Positions 25,664 to 33,658 of a stretch of DNA of 64,000 nucleotides are shown piece after piece. This DNA comes from Brucella grignonensis (GTDB lineage Bacteria > Pseudomonadota > Alphaproteobacteria > Rhizobiales > Rhizobiaceae), in assembly GCF_002252505.1 (NCBI RefSeq), contig NZ_NNRL01000162.1, forward strand, positions 1 to 64,000, in the 5' to 3' direction. A program made the translations under genes and the position numbers. A model generated the notes under the pieces. It searched no databases, was not told where the DNA came from, and worked only from the letters and a program-made list of their open reading frames with translations. The stretch's first letter is position 1, and every line of letters begins with the position of its first letter.

Positions 25664-25686
25664 TTAATTAGCCACAACATCTCGAT
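25664..25686. other. Right attachment site of the element
   Basis: TTAATTAGCC (25664-25673), eight bases, then core TCGAT (25682-25686) joining host comM. Fusing this arm to the left end gives a symmetric attP: TTAATTAGCC, 18 bp containing TCGAT, GGCTAATTAA. The uninterrupted comM around the core (ATGTCGATTGTT) would be attB. Confidence 0.75.
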
Positions 25687-27121
25687 TGTTGGCCTGCCTG
25701 ATAAGGCAGTGGCCGAAAGCCGTGAGCGGGTACAGGCAGCACTACACGCTTCCGGCCTTTCCATGCCGACCAAGCGGGTCACGGTCAATCTGGCTCCTGC
25801 CGACCTGCCGAAAGAAGGCTCGCATTATGATTTGCCGATTGCCGTTGGGCTGATGGCAGCAATCGGTGCTATCCCGATAGATGCCATACAGTCCTATCTG
25901 GTTTTGGGAGAGCTTTCGCTTGATGGTTCCATAACGGCTGTTGCGGGTGTATTGCCTGCAGCAATTGGTGCCAATCGTGAAGACAAGGGGCTGATCTGTC
26001 CTTATGCCTGTGGGCCGGAAGCGGCATGGGCAGGGGCCAATGTCGATATTCTTGCGCCACGCAGCCTGATTGCTCTGGCTAACCACTTTCGCGGAACACA
26101 GGTGCTGACGCCGCCTGATCCTTCCATGCGCGTATCAAGTGAAGTGCAGCCTGATCTGGCCGACATCAAAGGGCAGGAGACACCCAAGCGGGCGCTGGAG
26201 ATAGCTGCTGCTGGAAATCACAATTTGCTTCTGGTCGGACCGCCGGGATCAGGAAAATCCATGTTGGCGCAGCGACTGCCGTCGATCCTGCCAAAACTCA
26301 GCCCGCGTGAACTGCTCGATGTTTCAATGATCACATCCATTGCAGGCGAGCTATCGGGTGGAAAACTGTCGGACCGCAGACCTTTTCGCGCCCCGCATCA
26401 TTCGGCATCCATGGCAGCAATGGTCGGCGGCGGGTTGCGGGCGAGACCGGGTGAGGTGTCGCTTGCACATAATGGCGTTTTGTTTCTTGATGAGTTTCCC
26501 GAATTTTCGCCGCAGGTACTCGATTCTCTCAGACAACCGCTGGAGACTGGTGAATGCATGATCGCACGTGTCAATCATCGCACAAGCTATCCCGCACGCT
26601 TTCAGCTGATTGCCGCTATGAACCCATGTCGCTGTGGCATGGCAGGAGAACCGGGGCACACATGCGCGCGCGGTCCTCGCTGCCAGAGCGATTATCAGGC
26701 TCGAATTTCCGGCCCCTTGCTGGATCGTATCGACTTGCGCGTTGATATGCCTGCTGTCTCAGCTCTTGATCTCATTCAGCCCTCGCAATCCGAACGAAGC
26801 GAAAGCGTTGCCAAACGTGTCGCACGGGCGCGGGCAATACAAAGCGCGCGCTATGCAGCGCTTGGGCTGGATGCATCCCTGACCAACGCTTACTGTTCGG
26901 CAAATCTGATTGAGGACGTGGCCAAACCGGATGCTGCGGGTTTAAAACTGTTACGCGACGCGAGCGAACAGATGCGTTTTTCCGCGCGTGCCTATCATCG
27001 CATTTTGAAAGTAGCCCGTACATTGGCCGATCTCGATGGTGTGGATCAGATCAGCCGGATACATCTTGCAGGTGCGATTTCTTATCGTATGGGTGCCGAG
27101 AGACTGTCTTCTGTGGCGTGA
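25682..27121 (+). pseudogene. comM: comM (yifB) 3' fragment, Mg-chelatase-like ATPase
   Basis: Continues comM in frame from S-I-V-G-L-P-D-K: 479 codons with the rest of the N-terminal ChlI-like domain, the AAA+ core (Walker A VGPPGSGKSMLAQ, Walker B GVLFLDEFPEF) and the C-terminal Mg-chelatase domain ending in ISYRMGAERL. A GTG at 25709 with AAGG just upstream could start a 470-residue product lacking the first 41 residues. Loss of the N-terminus and of the native promoter makes function unlikely, so this strain should lack normal ComM unless the element excises. Confidence 0.92.
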
Positions 27122-27147
27122 AGACGACGCCACAGAAGCTTTTTTCT

Positions 27148-27250
27148 TAGAGCGGTTCCAGTTAAGACTGAAACATTGGAACCGCTCTATCTATTTGTTT
27201 TTGCGCATTATCCAACGCAAAACCGCTTCGCACTTTTGCTGGAAACGCTT
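27148..27250. repeat. RIME-like mosaic repeat, copy A
   Basis: TAGAGCGGTTCCA ... TGGAACCGCTCTA palindrome, then CTATTTGTTTTTGCGCATTATCC, ACGCAAAACCGCTTCGC and CACTTTTGCTGGAAACGCT. The same blocks recur nearly unchanged at 28150 and 33541. It lies between comM and the leftward DnaB-like gene. Confidence 0.75.
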
Positions 27251-27257
27251 TATTGGT

Positions 27258-27971
27258 TCAGTTAGCCTGAAGCGTCACCGTGCCGTTGTTAAGAAAACAG
27301 GCTTTGTTGAACAGCGATAGATCAAGCGGATTGGGAAGACGCACATCGCTTAAATCCGGGCAGGCCTTGAGGTCCGCATCGAAACTGCGATCAATCTGCG
27401 AGATGCAGAGAATGATCAGGCCCAGCTCCTCCGCAAAAGCTTTCAGCGCCCTTATCTGAAGCATCAGTTCCAGATTTTCACGCTTCTGATCCAGCAATTG
27501 CAGATAGTCGATGACGATACATGTGTCGCGCGGTTCATTCTGCGATTGCTCTATAATGTAATTGGCGCTGATTACTTCAGATGTGTCGAACACGAACTGT
27601 CTGTCAAAGTCATGTTCGTTGACGCCAAGCATCTCAAATCGTTTTCGGATGTCTTTTCTCGTGTAGTCGAGAGAGAAGAACAGGCCACGATTTCCCTTCT
27701 TCATGGCCTCAATGAGGATTTCGAGGCTGAGCAGTGTCTTGCCATGGCCGGGCCTTGCGCCAACCAGAACCAGATCACCCGGCTGTAAGCGCGCATAAAG
27801 TTCCGCAGCCGATACGGCGTTGGTATATTTATGGGTCAGTGTACTCCAGCTTTTGAAGCCTTCGCGCTTTGCTATGCGATCCAATGCCGAATGAAGCGGT
27901 ATGCTTTCATCGCGCGCCATAAGCTTCGCGCGGCGTTTCAAATGATAGATGGGAGCCGATAATTTCATCAA
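27258..27971 (-). CDS. DnaB-like RecA-fold ATPase
   Basis: A 237-residue protein resembling the C-terminal ATPase domain of replicative helicase DnaB without the N-terminal primase-binding domain. Walker A is VGARPGHGKTLLSLE near 68-82, Walker B CIVIDYLQLLDQ near 147-158, and a Q-rich CISQIDR follows as in DnaB motif H3. It could be a stand-alone DNA-handling ATPase of the KaiC/DnaB type; its role is unknown. Two adjacent ATGs (27971, 27968) are possible. It lies outside the comM element and shows host-like composition, flanked by mosaic repeats on both sides. Confidence 0.75.
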   Translation of the reverse strand: MMKLSAPIYHLKRRAKLMARDESIPLHSALDRIAKREGFKSWSTLTHKYTNAVSAAELYARLQPGDLVLVGARPGHGKTLLSLEILIEAMKKGNRGLFFSLDYTRKDIRKRFEMLGVNEHDFDRQFVFDTSEVISANYIIEQSQNEPRDTCIVIDYLQLLDQKRENLELMLQIRALKAFAEELGLIILCISQIDRSFDADLKACPDLSDVRLPNPLDLSLFNKACFLNNGTVTLQAN

Positions 27972-28310
27972 AACCTCCTATGCGAGCTTTGATTGCAATC
28001 CCTCCTTATGCATTCGCTCGAACAGCTGGTTCGATGGTTAGATTTCCCGCATGAAAAATGCTTTCCCGATTGGAGGGAGGAGGCGTGGAGGAAGCCAGAA
28101 TCAGAGCATAGCGCAGATCAGGTTGGGAGGTGAACAGGATTTTGCGTGCTAGAGCATTTCCTGTTTTTCTTGAATCATTGGAAATGCTCTATCTCTTTGT
28201 TTTTTCGCATTATCCGACGCAAAACCGCTTCGCACTTTTGCTGGAAATGCTCTAGCACCTTGGTATAAAAGCCGAAGCGCCTGTGATGAGCGCTCCGGTT
28301 TCCTGCGATT
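27972..28310. other. Intergenic stretch with mosaic repeat
   Basis: 339 bp upstream of the DnaB-like gene. AGGAGG lies right before that gene's start. Most of the rest is the repeat at 28150-28254. No other gene was seen. Confidence 0.5.
28150..28254. repeat. RIME-like mosaic repeat, copy B
   Basis: TAGAGCATTTCC ... GGAAATGCTCTA palindrome, then TTTGTTTTTTCGCATTATCCG, ACGCAAAACCGCTTCGC and CACTTTTGCTGGAAATGCTCTA. The 3' half is almost identical to copies A and C; the 5' palindrome arms differ, which is the mosaic feature. Confidence 0.75.
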
Positions 28311-29174
28311 TCAACCACCGATGATGCGGCGGATATCATTGACCGACAGGCTGAGGAAGGATTGCATGCCGATGGCAACCTGATGCGGTTCCATTTCGGC
28401 GATGAAAGTCCGGAACTCTTCTTCCGTTGGCGGCGGTGCAAACCACTGCATACGGCACAGATCATGGGTGTCGTGAAAGTGACCTGCACCTTCCAGAACA
28501 TCATCGACATAATGGCCGTAGATAAAGCATTCGGAGAAGCGGCGGACATTGCCGATAGCTGCCACCCAATGCTGACCAGTGTGCTTTTCGATGCGTTCGC
28601 ACATGCCGACAACTGAATCTCTACGCCATGAAACAAGCTGGCCGATATAGTCATTCAGCGCGCTTTTACCATTTTTGACGCCAAGAAGCTTTCCGGCATT
28701 TTCTGCCCAGACGGGATGTTCCGGCCATTCGGGATTGGCCAGCGCATTGGGCCGGTAGAACAGGCGTAATTTATCATCCTGCCAGAGCGTGCTGCAATCG
28801 AAGGGCTTCACAAAAGCAGTATCTGAATCGGTATAGAGGAGACCGTCTTCTTCGACCTTGCTGGCCAGCGCAATGCGGCGCAACTGCTGCACATGCCAGC
28901 CGCGCAATGGCTTGGTTTTAAACGAAAGCCAGACACGACGCCGACCAAGATAAGTCGGATCGGGGAATGCACGAATCCATGAGGGCAGCAAATCCCGCTC
29001 GTCGATGATGATGCGTTTGGCGCTCTCAATCTGCCGGAATAGTGCTACATCTTTGCTATCGACAAGGATGTAATGCTTGGTGAAACCGGTGACATATTTG
29101 TCCATGGTTTCGCACAGGAGCTTGCAACGTTCAAAATCCTGATCCCAGCTTGCAGTGACAATAGCTGTCTTCAA
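28311..29174 (-). CDS. DUF6492-like glycosyltransferase-fold protein
   Basis: A 287-residue cytosolic protein with a glycosyltransferase-A look: AIVTASWDQDFERCKLLCETMD at the start, DERDLLPSW in the middle and a DxD-type YTDSDTAFV near 121, the usual metal/nucleotide-sugar site. The overall pattern resembles the DUF6492 family seen in polysaccharide loci. The start appears to be TTG at 29174, overlapping the stop of the upstream WecG-like gene (TTGA). It is the last gene of a three-gene leftward unit of sugar-transfer enzymes. Donor and acceptor are unknown. Confidence 0.72.
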   Translation of the reverse strand: MKTAIVTASWDQDFERCKLLCETMDKYVTGFTKHYILVDSKDVALFRQIESAKRIIIDERDLLPSWIRAFPDPTYLGRRRVWLSFKTKPLRGWHVQQLRRIALASKVEEDGLLYTDSDTAFVKPFDCSTLWQDDKLRLFYRPNALANPEWPEHPVWAENAGKLLGVKNGKSALNDYIGQLVSWRRDSVVGMCERIEKHTGQHWVAAIGNVRRFSECFIYGHYVDDVLEGAGHFHDTHDLCRMQWFAPPPTEEEFRTFIAEMEPHQVAIGMQSFLSLSVNDIRRIIGG

Positions 29175-29935
29175 GGTTTACCCCCTGACAGCTTCTCCTT
29201 GGCAACGCGCCAGAGGAAGACCGGATTTCCGACGAGGTAGCGCTTTGCCAGACGGCGAGGCTCCTGCAACAGGCGGTGTACCCATTCCATCTTGAGTGTG
29301 CGGACCCAGTGTGGCGCGCGTTGTACACGGCCAGTATGCAGGTCGAACAAGGCGCCGACAGCGCTTGCAATCGTGCAGTGTTCGGCTGTGATGTATTTGT
29401 CGATAAACAGTTCCTGCCGTGGGACGCCCATGGCGACCAGCAAAATATCCGGATGATATTCTTTAAGCTGGCTTAGAATGCCATCAATATCGGCTGGCTT
29501 GAAATAGCCGTCTGAGATCACGCGAAAATCATGCTGTGGTATTTGCTGTTTGAAAAGCTGTGCAGCTTCCGCAGCAACACCGGGACCGCCACCGAGAAGG
29601 GCGACGTTCATCGGGCGTTTGATGTGTTCCATCAGGCCCGGGATGAAATCCGTACCATTCAGATTGGCCGGGAATTTCTCGCCATAGGCAACTTTGCTGG
29701 CGATATCGACGCCAATACCATCAGGCAGAATCAGAAAATCTTTCAAAGCAGTCATATAGGCCGGATCTTCATGCGCTATATTGGCATTGTTGGCATTAAG
29801 CCAACCCTGCTTCATGAATTCATGGTTTTCGATCCGCTTTTCGAAATAGGCGAATGAACTGTCCCAGTCGAAACAGACAACCTTTATGCCGAGAATATTT
29901 CGATATTCGAGCTTTTCGGGGGAGCTATTCGTCAT
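29171..29935 (-). CDS. WecG/TagA/CpsF-family glycosyltransferase
   Basis: A 254-residue GT26-family enzyme that transfers a sugar (ManNAc-type in studied members) onto a lipid-linked intermediate at the membrane. Hallmarks are LNGTDFIPGLMEH near 92, ALLGGGPGVAAEAAQLFKQQ, and HPDILLVAMGVPRQELFIDKY near 160, followed by GALFDLHTGRVQRAPHWVR. It is translationally coupled to the next gene (4-bp overlap) and 1 bp from the preceding one, so the three make one operon for surface polysaccharide or O-chain synthesis. The exact polymer cannot be told. Confidence 0.9.
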   Translation of the reverse strand: MTNSSPEKLEYRNILGIKVVCFDWDSSFAYFEKRIENHEFMKQGWLNANNANIAHEDPAYMTALKDFLILPDGIGVDIASKVAYGEKFPANLNGTDFIPGLMEHIKRPMNVALLGGGPGVAAEAAQLFKQQIPQHDFRVISDGYFKPADIDGILSQLKEYHPDILLVAMGVPRQELFIDKYITAEHCTIASAVGALFDLHTGRVQRAPHWVRTLKMEWVHRLLQEPRRLAKRYLVGNPVFLWRVAKEKLSGGKP

Positions 29936-29936
29936 G

Positions 29937-31124
29937 TCAGTCTGCTTTTCCTGTGACGTCCTGAAGTTTCTTTAACCCTCGGGCGATTGCGCTGTCCATG
30001 CCTTTGATTTGTGCCTGTTTAAAAGCCTTACCATCAAGCCTTTGATTGTCGCCTTCATTGATTGTTTTCAGACGTTGTACAACGGCTGCGGCAAATTCTG
30101 CGGGCTTATCGGCGATTGTGCAGTTCTCTGGAATATTGCTGATACCACGAACAGAATGGGCAGTTGCGACGCTCGGCATGCCAAGTTCAAATGTCTCGAT
30201 TGTTTTGAGCTGAACACCAGTACCCGCACGGCTGATCAGTGGTATAAGCCTTCCACTTTCTACAAATTCGGTCGCGTCAGGCACTTTGCCGACAAAATTG
30301 ACGCCGGGCCATGCCGCAACCAAATCAGCCGGTGTGTTTCCAGCAATTGCTATTGAAATGTCATTCGGCAGCAATGGTTTTACTTCGCGCAGAAACCATT
30401 CAAGTCCGATGCGATTCGGGTGCCATGTCCATGTCCCGATCAGTGCCAGATCATATTTCGTCGACGGCACCTTTGCCGCAGCGTCGTTCCCTGGCATGAC
30501 AAGCGGTAATGTCGCAAATTTTTCGGTGCTGAGGCCCAGCGCCGGACCGTCGTCTTCCGCGAATGTGAAAACGAAACTCGCCTGTTTGCAAAGCCTGTTT
30601 TCCAGCTTTTTCAGAATACGGGCTTCGCGACCGAAGAGGAATTTCTGAACCTTGCCTTTGGCGTCTGCGGCGTTTTCTTCTGCCGAACGATACTCAACAT
30701 TGTGCGCAACGAACAGCGATGGTTTGTTTTTGAAGATTTCTTCGAAGGCACCGGGCAGCGTGACGCCGTTGAGAACATAGGCATCAAATTCGCCAAGTTC
30801 GGTGATCGCATTGTGCAGCTCGATAGCAGGGATCACGCGCAATTTTGCTGAGGAAACCGTAAGCCCGGTGAGGACGGATTTCAGGACCCATCCAATCTTG
30901 CGCTTGATGCCCGCACCTTCTGTACGCACTTCCACTTCACCAAGCACGATTGTGTCTGCACTTTCGGCAGCCTTGTGGCCTGGCCATGTAAAGCCCAGAA
31001 CAGTCACATGGGCGCCAGCACGACGAAGGCCATCGATGACTGCGGCGTTCGCAACTTCATAACCTGTTGAAGCGACGGCATGAGGAACAAGTGACGTCAC
31101 GAAGACAAGACGGAACGGTTGCAA
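29937..31124 (-). CDS. Glycosyltransferase (GT4-like)
   Basis: A 395-residue GT-B fold glycosyltransferase. The N-terminal Rossmann domain has ATGYEVANAAVIDGLRRAGA near 19, the middle VAHNVEYRS is typical of GT4 enzymes in exopolysaccharide loci, and the C-terminal domain has GTWTWHPNRIGLEWFL and the nucleotide-sugar region RAGTGVQLKTIETFELGMPSV (split). The start is TTG at 31124 with CAGGAG 6 bp upstream. First gene of the leftward three-gene glycosyltransferase operon, divergent from the GT2 gene at 31263. Confidence 0.85.
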   Translation of the reverse strand: MQPFRLVFVTSLVPHAVASTGYEVANAAVIDGLRRAGAHVTVLGFTWPGHKAAESADTIVLGEVEVRTEGAGIKRKIGWVLKSVLTGLTVSSAKLRVIPAIELHNAITELGEFDAYVLNGVTLPGAFEEIFKNKPSLFVAHNVEYRSAEENAADAKGKVQKFLFGREARILKKLENRLCKQASFVFTFAEDDGPALGLSTEKFATLPLVMPGNDAAAKVPSTKYDLALIGTWTWHPNRIGLEWFLREVKPLLPNDISIAIAGNTPADLVAAWPGVNFVGKVPDATEFVESGRLIPLISRAGTGVQLKTIETFELGMPSVATAHSVRGISNIPENCTIADKPAEFAAAVVQRLKTINEGDNQRLDGKAFKQAQIKGMDSAIARGLKKLQDVTGKAD

Positions 31125-31262
31125 TTCAACTCCTGACGGCTCTTAATGAATATTTATTGAAGCCAGTGTCTACAGCCATGCGGTGAACTTTTCTTTAAGC
31201 GTTTATCAATAGTGGCAAGATAAGCATAAAATAATAATTCTCTGAAATAATCGGAAGCTGAG

Positions 31263-32255
31263 ATGCCAGATTTACCGGATCATATTGAAGTAATCGCTAA
31301 AACACCCGGTCTTCGTCATGAAGATATCGAAGTCGTCGTTTCACTGCCGACATTTCGTAGACCGGAACATCTGATAAGAACACTTGATACGCTGAATGCG
31401 CAGGTGACCAAGCGCCGCTGGGCTGTTGTCGTTATCGAGAACGAGACTGAAAAAAAGGAAGGCGCAACCGTTGCCGCTCCGCTTTTCGAGGCTGGCAAGT
31501 ATCCGGGTATGCTTATTGCAGAATCCCATCGTGGCAATTGTAATGCCTATAATGCAGGCTGGTTGACTGCGACGAAGTTTTTCCCGAACTTCAAATATGT
31601 CATCGTGATCGATGATGACGAACTGGCTGATCCTGAATGGATCGAAAACATGGTTGCTACCGCAGAACGCTATGACGTCAGTCTGGTCGGTGGTCCGCAG
31701 TATCCGATTTTTGAAAAGCCGAATTCGGAACAGTGGGCAAAGCATCCGGTTTTCCTGCCGCATTATGATACGACGGGCCCTGTTCCGATCATCTATTCTT
31801 CGGGCAATCTGCTGATTGCACGTCCTGTGCTGGAAGCCATCGGCTATCCGTTCATGGACCTGAAGTTCAACTTTACCGGTGGTGGCGATTCCGACTTCTT
31901 GTCGCGCTCAATCGCTAAGGGCTTTAAAGTTGCCTGGTGTGCGGAAGGTATCGTGCGCGAAACCGTGCCGGCGCGTCGTCTGGAAAGCGACTGGATCACC
32001 TCGCGTGGTCTTCGCAATGGCGTTCTTTCGACCCTGATCGAACAGCGCAAGCGTAAGGATGAGCCGTTCGGTCAGGTGCGCGTGTTCCTCAAGAGCCTGG
32101 CTCTTTTGGCTTATTCACCGATCAAGGCTGTGAGAAGAGGCTTTGCAGCTGGCTTTGCGCCGGTTGGAACCTACTTCATCCATATCGGTCTGGGCCGGGT
32201 GATGGCGCATTTTGGATATTTGAATGAGCAGTATCGCAATCCGGACAAGAACTGA
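31263..32255 (+). CDS. Glycosyltransferase family 2 protein
   Basis: A 330-residue inverting GT-A glycosyltransferase. The opening VVVSLPTFRRPEHLIRTLDT near 25-44 is the GT2 nucleotide-binding strand, and YVIVIDDDELADPEW near 113 supplies the DxD metal site. The acceptor-side region GGGDSDFLSRSIAKG near 207 fits the ED-type catalytic base region of the fold. It is divergent from the leftward glycosyltransferase operon and followed by the polysaccharide polymerase/ligase-like gene. Sugar specificity unknown. Confidence 0.87.
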   Translation: MPDLPDHIEVIAKTPGLRHEDIEVVVSLPTFRRPEHLIRTLDTLNAQVTKRRWAVVVIENETEKKEGATVAAPLFEAGKYPGMLIAESHRGNCNAYNAGWLTATKFFPNFKYVIVIDDDELADPEWIENMVATAERYDVSLVGGPQYPIFEKPNSEQWAKHPVFLPHYDTTGPVPIIYSSGNLLIARPVLEAIGYPFMDLKFNFTGGGDSDFLSRSIAKGFKVAWCAEGIVRETVPARRLESDWITSRGLRNGVLSTLIEQRKRKDEPFGQVRVFLKSLALLAYSPIKAVRRGFAAGFAPVGTYFIHIGLGRVMAHFGYLNEQYRNPDKN

Positions 32256-32274
32256 TCTGATTTCGTCCGATCCT

Positions 32275-33543
32275 ATGCGAGTGACGATGCGCAAGATAGC
32301 GCTCGTCACTGCGACGGTTATATTCTGCATTCTGCTGATTTCTTTTCGTCCGTTTTCACCGGCCGTTCCTGCTGATGGTCAACAGGCGGGCGATGTTGTC
32401 AATCAGCTTGGCTTTGGCCTTGTCGGGGCCATTGCCTTGGCAGCGCTTGCAATGTTTGCTGATCCTGGCAAGGTTTTGAGGCTTATAAGCCTTGGCTGGC
32501 TGCTGATGTTTGGCCTTTTACTGGCTTCAGCCTTTGTCAGCCCAGATCCACCGACCGCCATTCGTGGCATCATGCTGACGCTGATTGGTGTTCTGGCTAT
32601 CGTCGCTGTTCTTGCGTTGCCTCAGGATGCAGATGGTTATTCGTGGATGCTGCTTGTTGTGGCATCTATCGTTATTTTCGTCTCCTATACTGGTGTGGTG
32701 CTTTTGCCCAATCTTGGCACGCATGGCGTTGACGCTGGCGAGCCGCAGAATTCATTTCTGTGGCGTGGTGTTTTCACCCACAAGAACATCGCCGGGCCTG
32801 TCATGGCAATTTTCGCTTTCGCTGGCATTTATCTTTGGCGGCGTGGCTGGCGGATCAGTGGTGCGCTGATTGCGTTGGTTGCGTTGTTCTTTGTTGCCCA
32901 TACAGGCTCGAAGACCACTGCCGCTCTGGTCCCATTTGCCATGCTGCTGGTCATTGGCCCCGGCATGTTCGGTCTGCGCGGACTGGCACCTCTGATGATC
33001 TTTGGCATTCAGGTGATCTTTGCGCTCTTCACCATCGGCACAGTCCTGTTTGAGCCATTGCATCAAATCATCATGCATTTCTCGGTCGATCCGACATTTA
33101 CAGGACGCACATCGATTTGGGCTTTTGCGATAGAGGCATTGCATAATCGCCCATGGATCGGATTTGGCTATGAGAGCTTTTGGGGCGCAGAGCGCGTCAA
33201 GGAAGCCGCGAACCCTTATTATCTCGACTGGGATGTGCGTGGCATCGTTCATGGTCATAACGGTTATCTCGATATAACGCTTTCGATGGGACTCGTCGGT
33301 CTCATCTGCGCGATCGTCGTGATCATCATCATGCCGCTGGTGAATTATATGCGGTGCAGACCAACCCGCGAGAACTTTCTTCTTGCCGATTTCTTTTTGA
33401 TGTTTGTGTTTTTTGGCACGCTCAATGCGATGCTGGAAAGCTTCTTCTTCCGTCGCATGGACCCGGTTTGGCTCATGCTCATCTTTGCGATTTTTGGCCT
33501 GCGCATGACGGCCAAAGTCACCATCCCAAAACGGTCTGTCTAG
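32275..33543 (+). CDS. O-antigen ligase/polymerase-like membrane protein
   Basis: A polytopic inner-membrane protein of about 422 residues with roughly 11-12 hydrophobic segments. The large periplasmic loop ends in a Wzy_C-type region (FTGRTSIWAFAIEALHNRPW, then GFGYESFW and HGHNGYLDITLSMGLVGL), the hallmark of WaaL/ExoQ/Wzy proteins that join or polymerise lipid-linked glycans at the outer face of the membrane. The start is uncertain: ATG 32275 avoids overlap, while ATG 32224 would overlap the GT2 gene by 32 bp. It is co-directional with the GT2 gene and probably acts on its product. Confidence 0.82.
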   Translation: MRVTMRKIALVTATVIFCILLISFRPFSPAVPADGQQAGDVVNQLGFGLVGAIALAALAMFADPGKVLRLISLGWLLMFGLLLASAFVSPDPPTAIRGIMLTLIGVLAIVAVLALPQDADGYSWMLLVVASIVIFVSYTGVVLLPNLGTHGVDAGEPQNSFLWRGVFTHKNIAGPVMAIFAFAGIYLWRRGWRISGALIALVALFFVAHTGSKTTAALVPFAMLLVIGPGMFGLRGLAPLMIFGIQVIFALFTIGTVLFEPLHQIIMHFSVDPTFTGRTSIWAFAIEALHNRPWIGFGYESFWGAERVKEAANPYYLDWDVRGIVHGHNGYLDITLSMGLVGLICAIVVIIIMPLVNYMRCRPTRENFLLADFFLMFVFFGTLNAMLESFFFRRMDPVWLMLIFAIFGLRMTAKVTIPKRSV

Positions 33544-33645
33544 AGCGGTTCCTGTTGAAAAAGAATAGTAGGAACCGCTCTATCTTTTTGTTTTTACGCA
33601 TTATCCTACGCAAAACCGCTTCGCACTTTTGCTGGAAATGCTCTA
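33541..33645. repeat. RIME-like mosaic repeat, copy C
   Basis: TAGAGCGGTTCC ... GGAACCGCTCTA palindrome beginning at the stop codon of the ligase-like gene, then TTTGTTTTTACGCATTATCC, ACGCAAAACCGCTTCGC and CACTTTTGCTGGAAATGCTCTA. Near-identical 3' block to copies A and B. It separates the ligase-like gene from the oxidoreductase at 33659. Confidence 0.75.
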
Positions 33646-33658
33646 ATCGGAGTTATCC

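Larger units (their letters stand above)
11450..25686. mobile_element. Pipolin-like element in comM (piPolB, two recombinases, defence cargo)
   Basis: About 14.2 kb between two copies of TCGAT that split comM precisely. Contents left to right: Xre regulator, TM2 protein, two small envelope-type proteins, an AT-rich orphan, a nuclease-methyltransferase fusion, an ABC-type ATPase, a tyrosine recombinase, piPolB DNA polymerase, a 91-residue protein and a large serine recombinase at the right edge. The serine recombinase next to the junction and the symmetric joined ends argue that it made this insertion. The tyrosine recombinase with divergent piPolB resembles the core of described pipolins, so the element may be a pipolin that took over a serine integration module. 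Base composition is uneven, notably very AT-rich at 13.07-13.9 kb, suggesting several sources. Confidence 0.9.

Noticed and set aside
27258-27971. DnaB-like ATPase as part of the pipolin
   Set aside because: It lies outside the comM junction and shares host-like composition and host mosaic repeats.
27148-33645. CRISPR array or transposon ends from the repeated blocks
   Set aside because: Copies are kilobases apart with no spacers, no transposase and no target duplications; they fit dispersed palindromic mosaic repeats.
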